Source of the DNA: Pelagibius sp. Alg239-R121
GTDB taxonomy: Bacteria > Pseudomonadota > Alphaproteobacteria > Kiloniellales > Kiloniellaceae
Length of the DNA: 64,000 nucleotides
Reading direction: 5' to 3'
Assembly: GCF_947331435.1 (NCBI RefSeq)
Contig: NZ_CAMZOF010000004.1
Location: 496,001 to 560,000, forward strand
The number at the start of each line of letters is the position of its first letter. Positions within the stretch are counted from its first letter, which is position 1. This document shows, in pieces, positions 1 through 8,093 of this stretch. The notes under the pieces were generated by a model, which saw only the letters and a program-made list of their open reading frames with translations, ran no database searches and was not told the origin of the DNA. The translations under genes and the position numbers were made by a program.

Positions 1-324
1 GCGGATGCACGCTTCGCCAAACCGCTCGATGAGGATCTGGTGCTCAGGCTCGCCCGCGAGCATGAAGTCCTGATCACCGTCGAGGAAGGTGCCGTCGGTG
101 GTTTTGCGACCCAGGTGATGCATTGCATGATCTCGGCGAACCTCTTCGATCAGGGACTTAAGTTCCGTCCGCTCCATCTGCCCGACCAGTTTATCGATCA
201 CGACAAGCCCGACGTGCAGCGTAAAGTCGGTGGCGTTGACGCAACGGCGATCGTTGCCGCCGCGCTGCAGGCCCTGGGGCTTGAAGAGGAAGCACAGTCG
301 GTACGGCTCCAGTCGACTCTCTGA
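1..324 (+). CDS. dxs: 1-deoxy-D-xylulose-5-phosphate synthase, C-terminal part (truncated by window edge)
   Basis: The reading frame is open from the first base and stops at 322-324, giving the last 107 residues. They match the C-terminal transketolase-like domain of DXS: the segment EEGAVGGF followed by a Cys/Met-rich helix, then LHLPDQFIDH and a final Ala-rich helix. DXS is the ThDP enzyme that condenses pyruvate with glyceraldehyde-3-phosphate at the first step of the non-mevalonate isoprenoid pathway in the cytosol. The ThDP-binding and N-terminal parts lie outside the window. tlyA often lies next to dxs in alphaproteobacteria; here two unrelated genes separate them. The family call is secure; the start cannot be seen. 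Confidence 0.93.
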   Translation, partial: ADARFAKPLDEDLVLRLAREHEVLITVEEGAVGGFATQVMHCMISANLFDQGLKFRPLHLPDQFIDHDKPDVQRKVGGVDATAIVAAALQALGLEEEAQSVRLQSTL

Positions 325-450
325 CACTCGGGCAGTTGCACGGTTGATCGATCAAGCCGGTGCGGTGTGCGGTGATGGCGGGAATCACGCATAGCGGCTC
401 TGCGTTTTCAACTCTTCAGTCTGCTTGTTCTTTCCGGCATAGTGCTGCGC

Positions 451-1887
451 ATGGTTGCAAGTTTGGACAAATCCGGCCGCGCTGATCGGAGCGTTGGGGC
501 CAAAGGCAGCTTCGCCCCCTGGTGGGACGAGGTCCGGGCGACCTCTGTCCTGGCGCTGCCGTTGGTACTTACCCAGCTGGCGGTAATCGCAATCCATACG
601 ACCGACGTTTTGATGATGGGCTGGCTGGGACCGCAGGAGTTGGCGGCGGGTACCCTGGCGAGTTCCTTTTACACGCCCTTTTTCTTTTTTGGCCTTGGTC
701 TTCTAACAGCCGTCGCGCCGATCTGTGCTCAGGCTCTGGGGGCCCGCCAGTACCGCACGGTTCGCCGGACGGTCCGCCAGGGTTTCTGGGTCGCTATTCT
801 GGTGGTCATTCCCTTCGGCGTTGTCATCTACAATGTCCGGCCCTTCTTTCATGCCTTTGGTCAGAGTGAGATCAATGCCGAACTCGCAGAGCTCTATCTT
901 CAGGCCGCCGTTTGGGGCTTGCTGCCGGCGCTCTGGCTGATCGTTCTGCGCTGCTTCGTTTCGGCGCTGTCACGGCCGCGTTCGATCCTCTTTGTGACCC
1001 TGTTCGGCGTTTTCGCTAACGCACTGGGTAACTACGCACTGATGTTCGGCAAGTTCGGTTTCCCGGCGCTCGGTCTGCTGGGGGCCGGGATTACGACTTC
1101 CATCGTGAACTTTGCCATGTTTGCGGTGATGCTCACCTTTGTATCGATGGACCGGCGCATGAAGCGCTTTGCGATCATCGTGCGTTTCTGGAAGCCCGAC
1201 TGGACGATTTTCGTTTCGATCCTGAAGGTCGGCCTGCCGATCGGTGTTTCCGTTGTGTCCGAGACCGGTATGTTCGCGGTTGCCGCTTTCATGATGGGCT
1301 TGATCAGTGTCTCGGCCACTGCCGGGCATGCCATTGCGCTGCAATGTGCGGCCGTCGCCTTCATGGTTCCACTAGGAGTGTCCCACGCGGCGACCATCCG
1401 GGTCGGGCTTGCCGCCGGGCGCCGTAATGCGGAAGCCGTGTGGCGGGCGGGCTGGTCATCCTTTGGGCTATCTGCGGTCTTCTGCATGGCCTCTGCGATG
1501 CTGTTCTGGTTTTTCCCGGGTGCGCTGATCAGCCTGTTTCTGGACCCGGCTCTGCCGCAGAACGCTGAACCCATTGCACTTGCGGTCTCCTTTTTGGGCA
1601 TCGCGGCGCTGTTCCAGATTGTCGACGGGCTTCAGATTGTCGGTGCGGGATCTCTACGCGGCCTCAAGGATACAGCCATGCCCATGATTATTTCGGCGAT
1701 CGGCTATTGGTTCGTTGGATTTGGAACCAGCTATTACCTGGGCTTCGTCCAGGGGCTTGGCGGGCTCGGGATCTGGATTGGTCTTGCGGTGGGCCTGACG
1801 GCTGTTGCGGTGGCTTTGCTGTGGCGTTTCGCACGCCTGGGCAGCGCGTTGGATTACCGTGAAAAAGTCGCTCTGGCGACGGCCTGA
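451..1887 (+). CDS. MATE family multidrug efflux transporter
   Basis: An inner-membrane protein of about 478 residues with roughly twelve hydrophobic segments in two six-helix halves, typical of NorM-type MATE exporters, which expel cationic drugs against a Na+ or H+ gradient. Family traits include the first-half stretch PICAQALGARQY and its second-half counterpart SHAATIRVGLAAGRR. An in-frame GTG nine bases upstream (442) could also be the start; neither has a clear Shine-Dalgarno. The gene ends six bases before the end of the convergent RIP-like gene. Substrate unknown. A role in exporting the neighbouring protein is not suggested, because MATE proteins move small molecules. Confidence 0.92.
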   Translation: MVASLDKSGRADRSVGAKGSFAPWWDEVRATSVLALPLVLTQLAVIAIHTTDVLMMGWLGPQELAAGTLASSFYTPFFFFGLGLLTAVAPICAQALGARQYRTVRRTVRQGFWVAILVVIPFGVVIYNVRPFFHAFGQSEINAELAELYLQAAVWGLLPALWLIVLRCFVSALSRPRSILFVTLFGVFANALGNYALMFGKFGFPALGLLGAGITTSIVNFAMFAVMLTFVSMDRRMKRFAIIVRFWKPDWTIFVSILKVGLPIGVSVVSETGMFAVAAFMMGLISVSATAGHAIALQCAAVAFMVPLGVSHAATIRVGLAAGRRNAEAVWRAGWSSFGLSAVFCMASAMLFWFFPGALISLFLDPALPQNAEPIALAVSFLGIAALFQIVDGLQIVGAGSLRGLKDTAMPMIISAIGYWFVGFGTSYYLGFVQGLGGLGIWIGLAVGLTAVAVALLWRFARLGSALDYREKVALATA

Positions 1888-1893
1888 CCGTAT

Positions 1894-2490
1894 CTACAGC
1901 GACGGCAGGATGACGCCGTCCAGGGCACCGCTTTGATCACCCTTGGACAGGTTATCCCAATTATTCACCCTGTCTTTCCAGTCGACGAAACGGAACAGGC
2001 TGGTGCCGCAGATCGCTTCCGCAACGGCTTTGTCGAGAGTCCAGAAACGCAGGGCCTCCGAGACCATAAAGATTACCAGGATCAGAGCCTTGCTTTCCGC
2101 CGGACCGAAAGTTGAATCCTTCGTCACGGCCGCCAGCTTGGCGATCGCATTGTGGAACGGCCAGATCCCCCGGTAGGCAAAGTCCTCGCTCCAGGCACCC
2201 AGGATTGAATAGTTCGGACTGAAGGACAGGGTTCTGGTGAAGTCGACGTTATCGATGATCGGATTGCTGTCCACAAACTTGATGCCGGCATGCTCGTTTC
2301 TCAGGCCGATCAGATAGATGTCCCGCCGGCTGACAAAGACCTCGATCGCGTCTTGGACAGGCGTATCCGGGATGGCACATTCGAGACGGATACAGACATC
2401 CTGTCCAGCCCGGCTGAGAGCAAAATTCTTGCGGACTGCAGCAAGATCGCCGCGATAGGTCTTACAGGCGACCCGGATCACTTCACTCAT
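1894..2490 (-). CDS. Ribosome-inactivating protein-like (ricin A-chain type rRNA N-glycosidase) protein
   Basis: 198 residues, no signal peptide, no membrane segment, no B-chain. The order and spacing of motifs follow the RIP catalytic domain. An N-terminal helix carries Tyr12. A strand reads RRDIYLIGLR, with Tyr59 where ricin has Tyr80. LSFSPNYSIL places Tyr94 at ricin Tyr123. PFHNAIAKLA resembles the helix before the active site. FMVSEALRFW holds Glu145 and Arg148, matching ricin Glu177/Arg180 in MISEAARF. NNWDNLSK puts Trp178 at ricin Trp211. RIPs remove one adenine from the sarcin-ricin loop of large-subunit rRNA. The alignment is made from memory, but all five canonical residues are in register. 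The gene is convergent with the MATE gene and divergent from tlyA. The ribosome-binding site is weak (GGGG about ten bases upstream). Target and immunity are unknown. Confidence 0.75.
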   Translation of the reverse strand: MSEVIRVACKTYRGDLAAVRKNFALSRAGQDVCIRLECAIPDTPVQDAIEVFVSRRDIYLIGLRNEHAGIKFVDSNPIIDNVDFTRTLSFSPNYSILGAWSEDFAYRGIWPFHNAIAKLAAVTKDSTFGPAESKALILVIFMVSEALRFWTLDKAVAEAICGTSLFRFVDWKDRVNNWDNLSKGDQSGALDGVILPSL

Positions 2491-2619
2491 TCATCGCTGC
2501 CCCGCTGGTTTCGATTAATCATATTTACACAAACAAAAAAAGATTGAAACAAGAGAGAAGACCTTGCGGTCGTTGTTTTCCGTTGTCGTGCTGTTCGAAA
2601 ATGCACTACAGCAGACCAC

Positions 2620-3372
2620 ATGAGCAAAGTTCGCAAGCAACGGGTAGACCAGCTGCTGGTGGAGCGCGGGTTGGTGGAGAGCCGCAGCCGCGCCCAGGCG
2701 CTGATCATGGCCGGGCTGGTTTACAGCGAGACGCGCCGCATCGATAAACCGGGCCAGACCCTCGCCGACGATGCTGCCTTGGAACTCAAAGGCCAGGATC
2801 ATCCCTGGGTCAGCCGTGGAGGCCTAAAGCTGGTCAAGGGTCTGGAGACCTTCGAGATCGATCCAAACGGGATGATCGCCTTGGACGTAGGGGCATCGAC
2901 CGGCGGCTTTACAGACGTACTGCTGAGCGGCGGTGCCGAGAAGGTCTTTGCAGTGGATGTCGGGCATGGCCAGCTCGCCTGGAAACTGCGCCAGGACCCA
3001 CGCGTCGTCGTCCTTGAGCGCTGCAATGCCCGCCACCTTACGGAAGAACAGATCAGCGAACCGGTCGATCTGGTCGTCTGCGATGCCAGCTTCATTGGTC
3101 TGCGGACCGTGTTGCCGGCGGCGCTCGCCCTTACAAAGCCGAATGCACGGTTACTCGCCCTGATCAAACCGCAGTTCGAGGTCGGCAAGGCACTGGTCGG
3201 CAAGGGCGGCGTTGTTCGTGACCCCGAACTCCATCAGCAGGTCTGCGACGAGATTCGGGCGTGGGTCGAATCCCTGCCGGACTGGTCGGTGACGGGAATC
3301 ACCGAAAGCCCGATCAAGGGGCCAGAGGGTAACGTCGAGTTTTTGATTGCGGCCCGCCGAACTGCGGCATAA
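2620..3372 (+). CDS. tlyA: TlyA family rRNA (cytidine-2'-O)-methyltransferase
   Basis: 250 residues, the normal TlyA length. An N-terminal S4 RNA-binding domain (about 4-60, beginning QRVDQLLVERGL) precedes an FtsJ-like methyltransferase domain with the SAM loop DVGASTGGF (89-97). The expected K-D-K-E tetrad is visible as Lys70, Asp155 (VVCDASF), Lys183 (LIKPQFE) and Glu240. Characterised members methylate 2'-OH groups of cytidines in 16S and/or 23S rRNA at the subunit interface; the 'hemolysin' label is historical. The start is chosen because S4 homology begins at once; no good Shine-Dalgarno precedes it. It is convergent with sppA and divergent from the RIP-like gene across a 129-bp A+T-rich gap. 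Confidence 0.93.
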   Translation: MSKVRKQRVDQLLVERGLVESRSRAQALIMAGLVYSETRRIDKPGQTLADDAALELKGQDHPWVSRGGLKLVKGLETFEIDPNGMIALDVGASTGGFTDVLLSGGAEKVFAVDVGHGQLAWKLRQDPRVVVLERCNARHLTEEQISEPVDLVVCDASFIGLRTVLPAALALTKPNARLLALIKPQFEVGKALVGKGGVVRDPELHQQVCDEIRAWVESLPDWSVTGITESPIKGPEGNVEFLIAARRTAA

Positions 3373-3401
3373 CCGGCCCCAACCAATTCCGTTCCAGCAA
3401 G

Positions 3402-5204
3402 CTACTGAGTGACGCGCAGTTGCGGTGCTTCCAACGTGCGGCTACGCGGATCCGCTGTGACACTTTCTACCGCTTCCAAAAAGGGCGCGACGACCTGCGC
3501 AAAACGCGCGAGGCTGCGTACCAGCCCGTTGATTCCCGGACCGCTAAAATCGCCCGCCAGCATGTCGCGGATCAGATCTTCAAACGAAGAGCCTTCTGGC
3601 AGAACCTTCAGCTGGTGGGGTTGGCCTTCAGTCAAGCCGGCCGCGTTGCGTGCCAGCTTTAAGGCCGTAGCGAAACCACCCAGTTCGTCAACCAGGCCCA
3701 AGTCTTTGGCATCACGCCCGGTCCAGACCTGACCTTTTGCCGAGGTCATGATCTGACTTAGAGGCAAACCGCGCCCCTCGGCGACCTTTTGGGTGAAATC
3801 GGCGTAAACCCGGTCGAGCGAAGTTTGCAGCAACTGCCACTGTTGGCTGGTGAAATCCCGGTTACCGTTCCAGATGTCGGCGTTACGGCCGGCCTGGACG
3901 CCGTCCCAGGCAATATCGAAACCGCTCCAGAGATCGTCGAGCACGACCTTACCTGATACGACGCCGATCGAGCCTGTGATGGTGGCCGGATTGGCAACGA
4001 TCCGCTCGGCGGCGGCCGATACGAAGTAACCGCCTGAGGCTGCAAGGCCACCCATGCTGACGATCACCGGCTTGCCGGCTTCGCGCGCTCGCACGACTTC
4101 GCGCCATATGGTGTCCGAGGCTACGTAGGATCCGCCGGGGCTGTCGACCCGAAAGACAATCGCCGCTACATTGGGGTCGTCGATTGCAGTGCTCAGCGCG
4201 TCGGCTATCGTGTCCGATCCCATGATCTCCGAACTGCCGAAGGCGCCGTCATCGCTTTCCGCCAGCGCGATTGCACCGACGCCGTGGACAAGGGCGATGA
4301 TCGGGCCTTCCGACGACTCCCTTTCAAGGGCTGCGTAGTAATCGCGGATGTTGACCGAGCCTGATTCTTCTCCTGGCAACACCGATTCGAGGACGGCATC
4401 CCAATAGCCCAACTGGCTGACGAGACCTGCGTCCTTCGCGTCCGCGGCGGACAGGGGGGCGCGATCGATCAGAGCGCGCGTGTCGTCTTGATCCAGGCCA
4501 CGTGTATCAGCAACACCTTCCACGATTTGCGTCAGCCAGGAATCCACAAGCTGCTGCAGATTGCGGCGGACCGGTGCGGACATTGCCCTGTCAGTCAGAA
4601 AACCAGCCGCGCCCTTATACTCCTCGCGCTGACCGATACGCGGCTTTACCCCATATTCGTCAAGGAGCCCGCGGATAAAAGGACTCTCAATTCGAATGCC
4701 GGTGATGTCCACATCACCTGAGGGCTGCAGCCAGAGTTCTTCGAAAGACGATGCGAGATAATAATGCAGGGTTCCGTTACCGCCCTCGCCAAAGGATTCG
4801 GCGAAGGCAACCGAGAATTTTCCGGTCGCCCGGAAGTCGGCGATCGCGTCGCGCAATTCCTGAACCTGGGAAATGCCAAGCGAACCACGCCCGACCCTTG
4901 CGATCACACCTGCAACACGTGGGTCGCTGCTGGCACGCGAAAGGGCATCGACAAGATCGCGCAGAGCCATCCCGCGTCCTTGTGAAGCGCGTCCAAAGGG
5001 CGACTGGGGGCTGGCTTCGCTGACGCCGTTGGCTAGATCCAACTGCAGAACAATGCGCTCGGGCAGGGGCTCCGGCCCGTAGTCGAAGCGGGCGATGTCA
5101 TCGCGCACCGTGGACAGGGAAAAGCCGATCACCAGGACCAGCGCGAAGCCCAGCGTCGCGAAGAGTCCCACGACGCACTTCAAGAGAAAGAGAATAACCT
5201 TCAT
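3402..5204 (-). CDS. sppA: Signal peptide peptidase SppA, long (67K) type
   Basis: About 600 residues from the ATG at 5204, which starts directly at the membrane anchor (hydrophobic residues 3-30); an upstream in-frame extension looks non-coding. Two tandem ClpP-like S49 domains follow. The catalytic Lys is in REEYKGAAG (Lys197) and the nucleophile Ser in LAASGGYF (Ser390), the arrangement of the E. coli 67K enzyme. SppA is a membrane-bound serine protease facing the periplasm that degrades cleaved signal peptides. It converges on tlyA 29 bp away, and its promoter lies in the gap shared with the divergent DedA-like gene. Confidence 0.94.
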   Translation of the reverse strand: MKVILFLLKCVVGLFATLGFALVLVIGFSLSTVRDDIARFDYGPEPLPERIVLQLDLANGVSEASPQSPFGRASQGRGMALRDLVDALSRASSDPRVAGVIARVGRGSLGISQVQELRDAIADFRATGKFSVAFAESFGEGGNGTLHYYLASSFEELWLQPSGDVDITGIRIESPFIRGLLDEYGVKPRIGQREEYKGAAGFLTDRAMSAPVRRNLQQLVDSWLTQIVEGVADTRGLDQDDTRALIDRAPLSAADAKDAGLVSQLGYWDAVLESVLPGEESGSVNIRDYYAALERESSEGPIIALVHGVGAIALAESDDGAFGSSEIMGSDTIADALSTAIDDPNVAAIVFRVDSPGGSYVASDTIWREVVRAREAGKPVIVSMGGLAASGGYFVSAAAERIVANPATITGSIGVVSGKVVLDDLWSGFDIAWDGVQAGRNADIWNGNRDFTSQQWQLLQTSLDRVYADFTQKVAEGRGLPLSQIMTSAKGQVWTGRDAKDLGLVDELGGFATALKLARNAAGLTEGQPHQLKVLPEGSSFEDLIRDMLAGDFSGPGINGLVRSLARFAQVVAPFLEAVESVTADPRSRTLEAPQLRVTQ

Positions 5205-5435
5205 GGTTTCAGATCTGTTCCTGTCATTGATGCCCGCAGCGGAGTTGACGCTAGCGGTGGTATGGGCGGTCACTATCTTCGCCTAGCTATATAGTGTCGC
5301 GTGAAGGCTGGCGGCAACGTTAATTTCGACAGTCGACTTGCTCCGACCCAGCTCTTCGCACATCCTGACAAAACCGGCGGATCAATAGGAAACGGCGCGA
5401 AACAGGAGTGGTGCTTAAGTGACGGCAGTAATGTG

Positions 5436-5885
5436 ATGGCGGCGTCGCTCTGGCTCTTGTTTGTCAGCGCCTTTACCTCGGCTACCCTGTTGCCCGGCAG
5501 TTCCGAAGCCGTGTTGATCGGCCTGTTGGCAGCAGACGGCGGCGCCTGGGCGCGCGAAGGGCCGGTTCTTCTGATAGTGGTTGCGACATTGGGAAACTGC
5601 CTGGGGTCCGTCGTCAACTGGGCCTTGGGGCGGTTCTTTTCCCGCTACCGGGACCGGAAATGGTTTCCGGTCAACGAGGACGAGTTTGCCCGGGCCGAGG
5701 CCTGGTACCGCCGTTGGGGAATCTGGTCGCTGACGCTGTCATGGATGCCATTGATCGGCGATCCGATTACCTTGGTTGCCGGCGTTCTGCGAACAAACTT
5801 TCTGCCTTTTATTGCGATCGTGGTTTTCGCAAAGGCGGCCCGTTATGCCTTCATCGCCTGGGGCGTTGTCGCCGTGGTCGCTTAG
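5436..5885 (+). CDS. YqaA/DedA-like (VTT domain) inner-membrane protein
   Basis: 149 residues with four or so hydrophobic segments. Motifs recall the YqaA branch of the DedA/VTT superfamily: PGSSEAVLIGLLA near the start, GNCLGSVVNWALGRFF in the middle, and WMPLIGDPITLVAGVLR in a re-entrant-like segment. DedA relatives are linked to membrane lipid scrambling and envelope homeostasis; the function of YqaA itself is not established. The ATG at 5436 (or the GTG at 5433) starts right before the first membrane helix. The longer frame from 5301 adds 45 polar residues with no family resemblance. It stands alone, divergent from sppA. Confidence 0.82.
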   Translation: MAASLWLLFVSAFTSATLLPGSSEAVLIGLLAADGGAWAREGPVLLIVVATLGNCLGSVVNWALGRFFSRYRDRKWFPVNEDEFARAEAWYRRWGIWSLTLSWMPLIGDPITLVAGVLRTNFLPFIAIVVFAKAARYAFIAWGVVAVVA

Positions 5886-5995
5886 AGTAGATCTGGTGTA
5901 GACGGAATCGCTCTTGGCGATCTGTCGCACCAGCAAATCCATTCTAACTAAGTTAGACAAAATTTGATGCGGTCCAGGGCCCTATTAGAGCGGCC

Positions 5996-6505
5996 TTAAA
6001 GCGGCAGCGATATTTCGTTCTCACTGCCTTCCGCACAGGTTCGGCCGGTCTCGGTAAAGCCGTACCTCAGATAGAAATCCCGCGGGCATCCAGGGCCAGG
6101 AACGTAGCTGGCGAGCAGGTCGGTCATGCCTGGGCGGCTGCGGGCGTGTTCGACGATCAGATCCAGGCAGCTGCGGCCGAAGCCGTGTCGTTGGAAGGGT
6201 TCGGCGATCATATAGCGCCAGAGCCAGATATCGCTCGCCTTGCCATTTTCCAGGGGCTTTGCGCCAGAAAGACTCGGATCGAACAGCATCACGAATCCGA
6301 CGGGCGTGTCGTCGGCATGGATGGCCCGGAACCAGGCGCCCCTTTCGAAGTAGGCCTCAGCGATCGAAGTTGCATTGTTTGCAACGAAACGCTGTTGCGA
6401 TGGTGCGACCTTCAACGCCGTAATCTTCCGAACGGTCTTGGCGGTGATCTCGACCAGCGCCAGCGATGACGACCGGGTGACTGACTGCGTATCCTCTGAT
6501 GTCAT
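5996..6505 (-). CDS. GNAT family N-acetyltransferase
   Basis: 169 residues from the ATG at 6505, preceded by GAAAGG at good spacing. An 80-residue upstream extension of the frame looks non-coding. The GNAT core is visible: a beta strand with TPVGFVMLF, then LWRYMIAEPFQRHGFGRS containing the acetyl-CoA pyrophosphate loop (QRHGFG), and the C-terminal FYLRYGFTETGR. The layout is that of spermidine/diamine-type or general small-molecule acetyltransferases, but the substrate cannot be read from the sequence. It is divergent from the GFA gene at 6636. Confidence 0.88.
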   Translation of the reverse strand: MTSEDTQSVTRSSSLALVEITAKTVRKITALKVAPSQQRFVANNATSIAEAYFERGAWFRAIHADDTPVGFVMLFDPSLSGAKPLENGKASDIWLWRYMIAEPFQRHGFGRSCLDLIVEHARSRPGMTDLLASYVPGPGCPRDFYLRYGFTETGRTCAEGSENEISLPL

Positions 6506-6635
6506 TGCGCCGCCTTTCGCGGTATCCTGAATCCTGGAATCACAGATAGCAAAAAGCCACCGTTCGTTACAGTCTACAATCACGCCGCGAGTTCCGGAAA
6601 GGCCACCGGAATTCGAATTGCCGGGAGTAAGTGCG

Positions 6636-7037
6636 ATGTCGAAAAAGCGAGGCCACTGCCTCTGTGGACAGGTTTCCTTTGAGTACGACGGCCCCGAGAA
6701 CTGGCGTGGGCATTGCCACTGCGAAAGCTGTCGGCGCAATACCTCGTCCGCCTTTTCAACCTTTATGGGCGTGCCCTGTAAGACCTCGCGCTTTACCGGT
6801 GCAGTGCCGGCTGTCTACGAGTCCTCCCCCGGCGTCCGGCGCCTTTTTTGCGCAAATTGCGGGACGCCGATGGCCTATGAGAGTGACCGTTACCCCGATG
6901 AAATCCACTTTTACGCTGCCAGCCTCGAAAATCCGGGGGATTTCGAGCCGGACTTTCACGTGCATTTCGCGGAACGGCTACCCTGGGCCGATATCAATGA
7001 CGGCTTGCCGCGTCACGATCACGGTGGAGGGGCATAG
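6636..7037 (+). CDS. GFA/CENP-V domain zinc protein
   Basis: 133 residues. The zinc cysteines of the GFA fold are present: HCLCGQVSF at the N-terminus, GHCHCESCRR, and FCANCGTPM. The family was named after glutathione-dependent formaldehyde-activating enzyme, but most members have no proven activity, so only the fold is called. GGGAG nine bases upstream of the ATG at 6636 supports this start over a TTG at 6618. It ends two bases before the next gene, so the two are probably co-transcribed. Confidence 0.9.
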   Translation: MSKKRGHCLCGQVSFEYDGPENWRGHCHCESCRRNTSSAFSTFMGVPCKTSRFTGAVPAVYESSPGVRRLFCANCGTPMAYESDRYPDEIHFYAASLENPGDFEPDFHVHFAERLPWADINDGLPRHDHGGGA

Positions 7038-7039
7038 AC

Positions 7040-7522
7040 ATGTCCGGCGATGAGGAAAACAGTTCGACAGATCACGCTGGCGTTCGCTTTCCACCGCCGC
7101 TGATCTTTCTGATTCCGCTCCTGGCAGGGCTCGCGGTCGATTCATCTTGGATCGCAGGCGGACTGGCCAGTACAGCCTGGATGGTGGCGGGCGGAATATT
7201 TAGTCTTGTCGGACTCGTGCTGATGATCGCCAGTGCGCCTCGCCACAGGCGGGCCGGGACTAATATCGAACCCTGGAAGCCGACCACGGCGATCATCGAC
7301 GACGGGATTTACGGATACAGCCGCAACCCGATCTATCTGGCCATGGCACTTGTCTATACAGGCTTGGCCTTGGCGGCTTCGAGTATTGCGGCACTCGTTC
7401 TTCTCGTTCCCTGCCTGATCGTGATCCGCCTTTACGTCATCGGTCGGGAAGAAGTCTATCTGGAGAGCAAGTTCGGCGAGGCTTACCTGCAGTACAAAGC
7501 CAGGGTGCGGCGCTGGATCTGA
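7040..7522 (+). CDS. Isoprenylcysteine carboxyl methyltransferase-like membrane protein
   Basis: 160 residues with about four hydrophobic segments. The C-terminal half carries the ICMT/PEMT-type signature: GIYGYSRNPIYLAMAL (a RNP(I/M)Y motif), a hydrophobic pair, then REEVYLESKFGEAYLQY, the acidic E-x2-L-x3-F-G-x2-Y element that binds the SAM head group. Bacterial members are integral-membrane methyltransferases acting on small molecules or lipids; the substrate is unknown. It starts two bases after the GFA gene. Confidence 0.88.
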   Translation: MSGDEENSSTDHAGVRFPPPLIFLIPLLAGLAVDSSWIAGGLASTAWMVAGGIFSLVGLVLMIASAPRHRRAGTNIEPWKPTTAIIDDGIYGYSRNPIYLAMALVYTGLALAASSIAALVLLVPCLIVIRLYVIGREEVYLESKFGEAYLQYKARVRRWI

Positions 7523-7579
7523 ATTCCACGATCTATTCGAGACGATTGCAGAGACGCCGTGACGTGATAGATTAGGTCC

Positions 7580-7903
7580 ATGGCATCTTTCCTTTCCCGC
7601 ATACTTGGCGGTTTGACCGGCAAGCCACCCGAAGACAACACTGCTCCTCAGCGCAGCGAAGCGGTTGACTATGAGGGCTTGAAAATCCGTGCGGCACCAG
7701 AGAAAGCCGATAACCAGTGGCGCTTGGCGGGTGTGATCATCAAGCCGGGCGACGATGGCGATCTGGAACGCGTCTTCATTCGGGCCGACCTGTTTTCTTC
7801 GCGCGAAGAAGCTGAGACCTACAGCATCCGCAAGGGTCAGCAGATCATTGACGAACAGGGCGAGCGCCTTTTTGCCGACGGCGCGGCTAGTGGCCACACC
7901 TGA
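7580..7903 (+). CDS. HlyU family protein
   Basis: 107 residues. After a polar N-terminus (residues 1-30) comes the compact alpha/beta HlyU-type domain: VDYEGLKIRAAPE, QWRLAGVIIKPG, then VFIRADLFSSREEAE and IIDEQGERLF at the end. This family (Pfam HlyU) is distinct from the ArsR-type Vibrio HlyU repressor despite the shared name, so no regulatory role is assumed. It is small, cytosolic and probably monocistronic, 57 bp after the ICMT-like gene and followed by a 190-bp gap. Confidence 0.85.
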   Translation: MASFLSRILGGLTGKPPEDNTAPQRSEAVDYEGLKIRAAPEKADNQWRLAGVIIKPGDDGDLERVFIRADLFSSREEAETYSIRKGQQIIDEQGERLFADGAASGHT

Positions 7904-8093
7904 AGCTGAAGCGAGCCACAATTCACTCGTACCGCACGCGCGATGACGCTCAAACCAACCTGATTTCCCAACGAAACCTTGCTCGGATTCAACTGAGATG
8001 AGACCTTTTACAAAAAGGGAGGCCGAATCTGGGGAGGTTCGGATCTCATCGAACGTAACGGGTCGCGCCGGTATTTGGGGGAAGTGAGGCCGA

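Noticed and set aside
451-2490. MATE protein as exporter or immunity factor for the RIP-like protein
   Set aside because: MATE transporters carry small molecules, and the genes are convergent, so they are not co-transcribed.
2620-3372. TlyA as a hemolysin or pore-forming toxin
   Set aside because: The S4 domain and K-D-K-E methyltransferase tetrad identify an RNA methyltransferase; the haemolytic label is historical.
3402-5273. Longer start for sppA at 5273
   Set aside because: The extra 23 residues are polar and precede the membrane anchor without family support; the ATG at 5204 fits better.
7904-8093. Imperfect inverted repeats in the gap before the TAXI gene, considered as a terminator or operator
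   Set aside because: The arms pair over only five to eight bases with mismatches and large loops; not distinguishable from chance.
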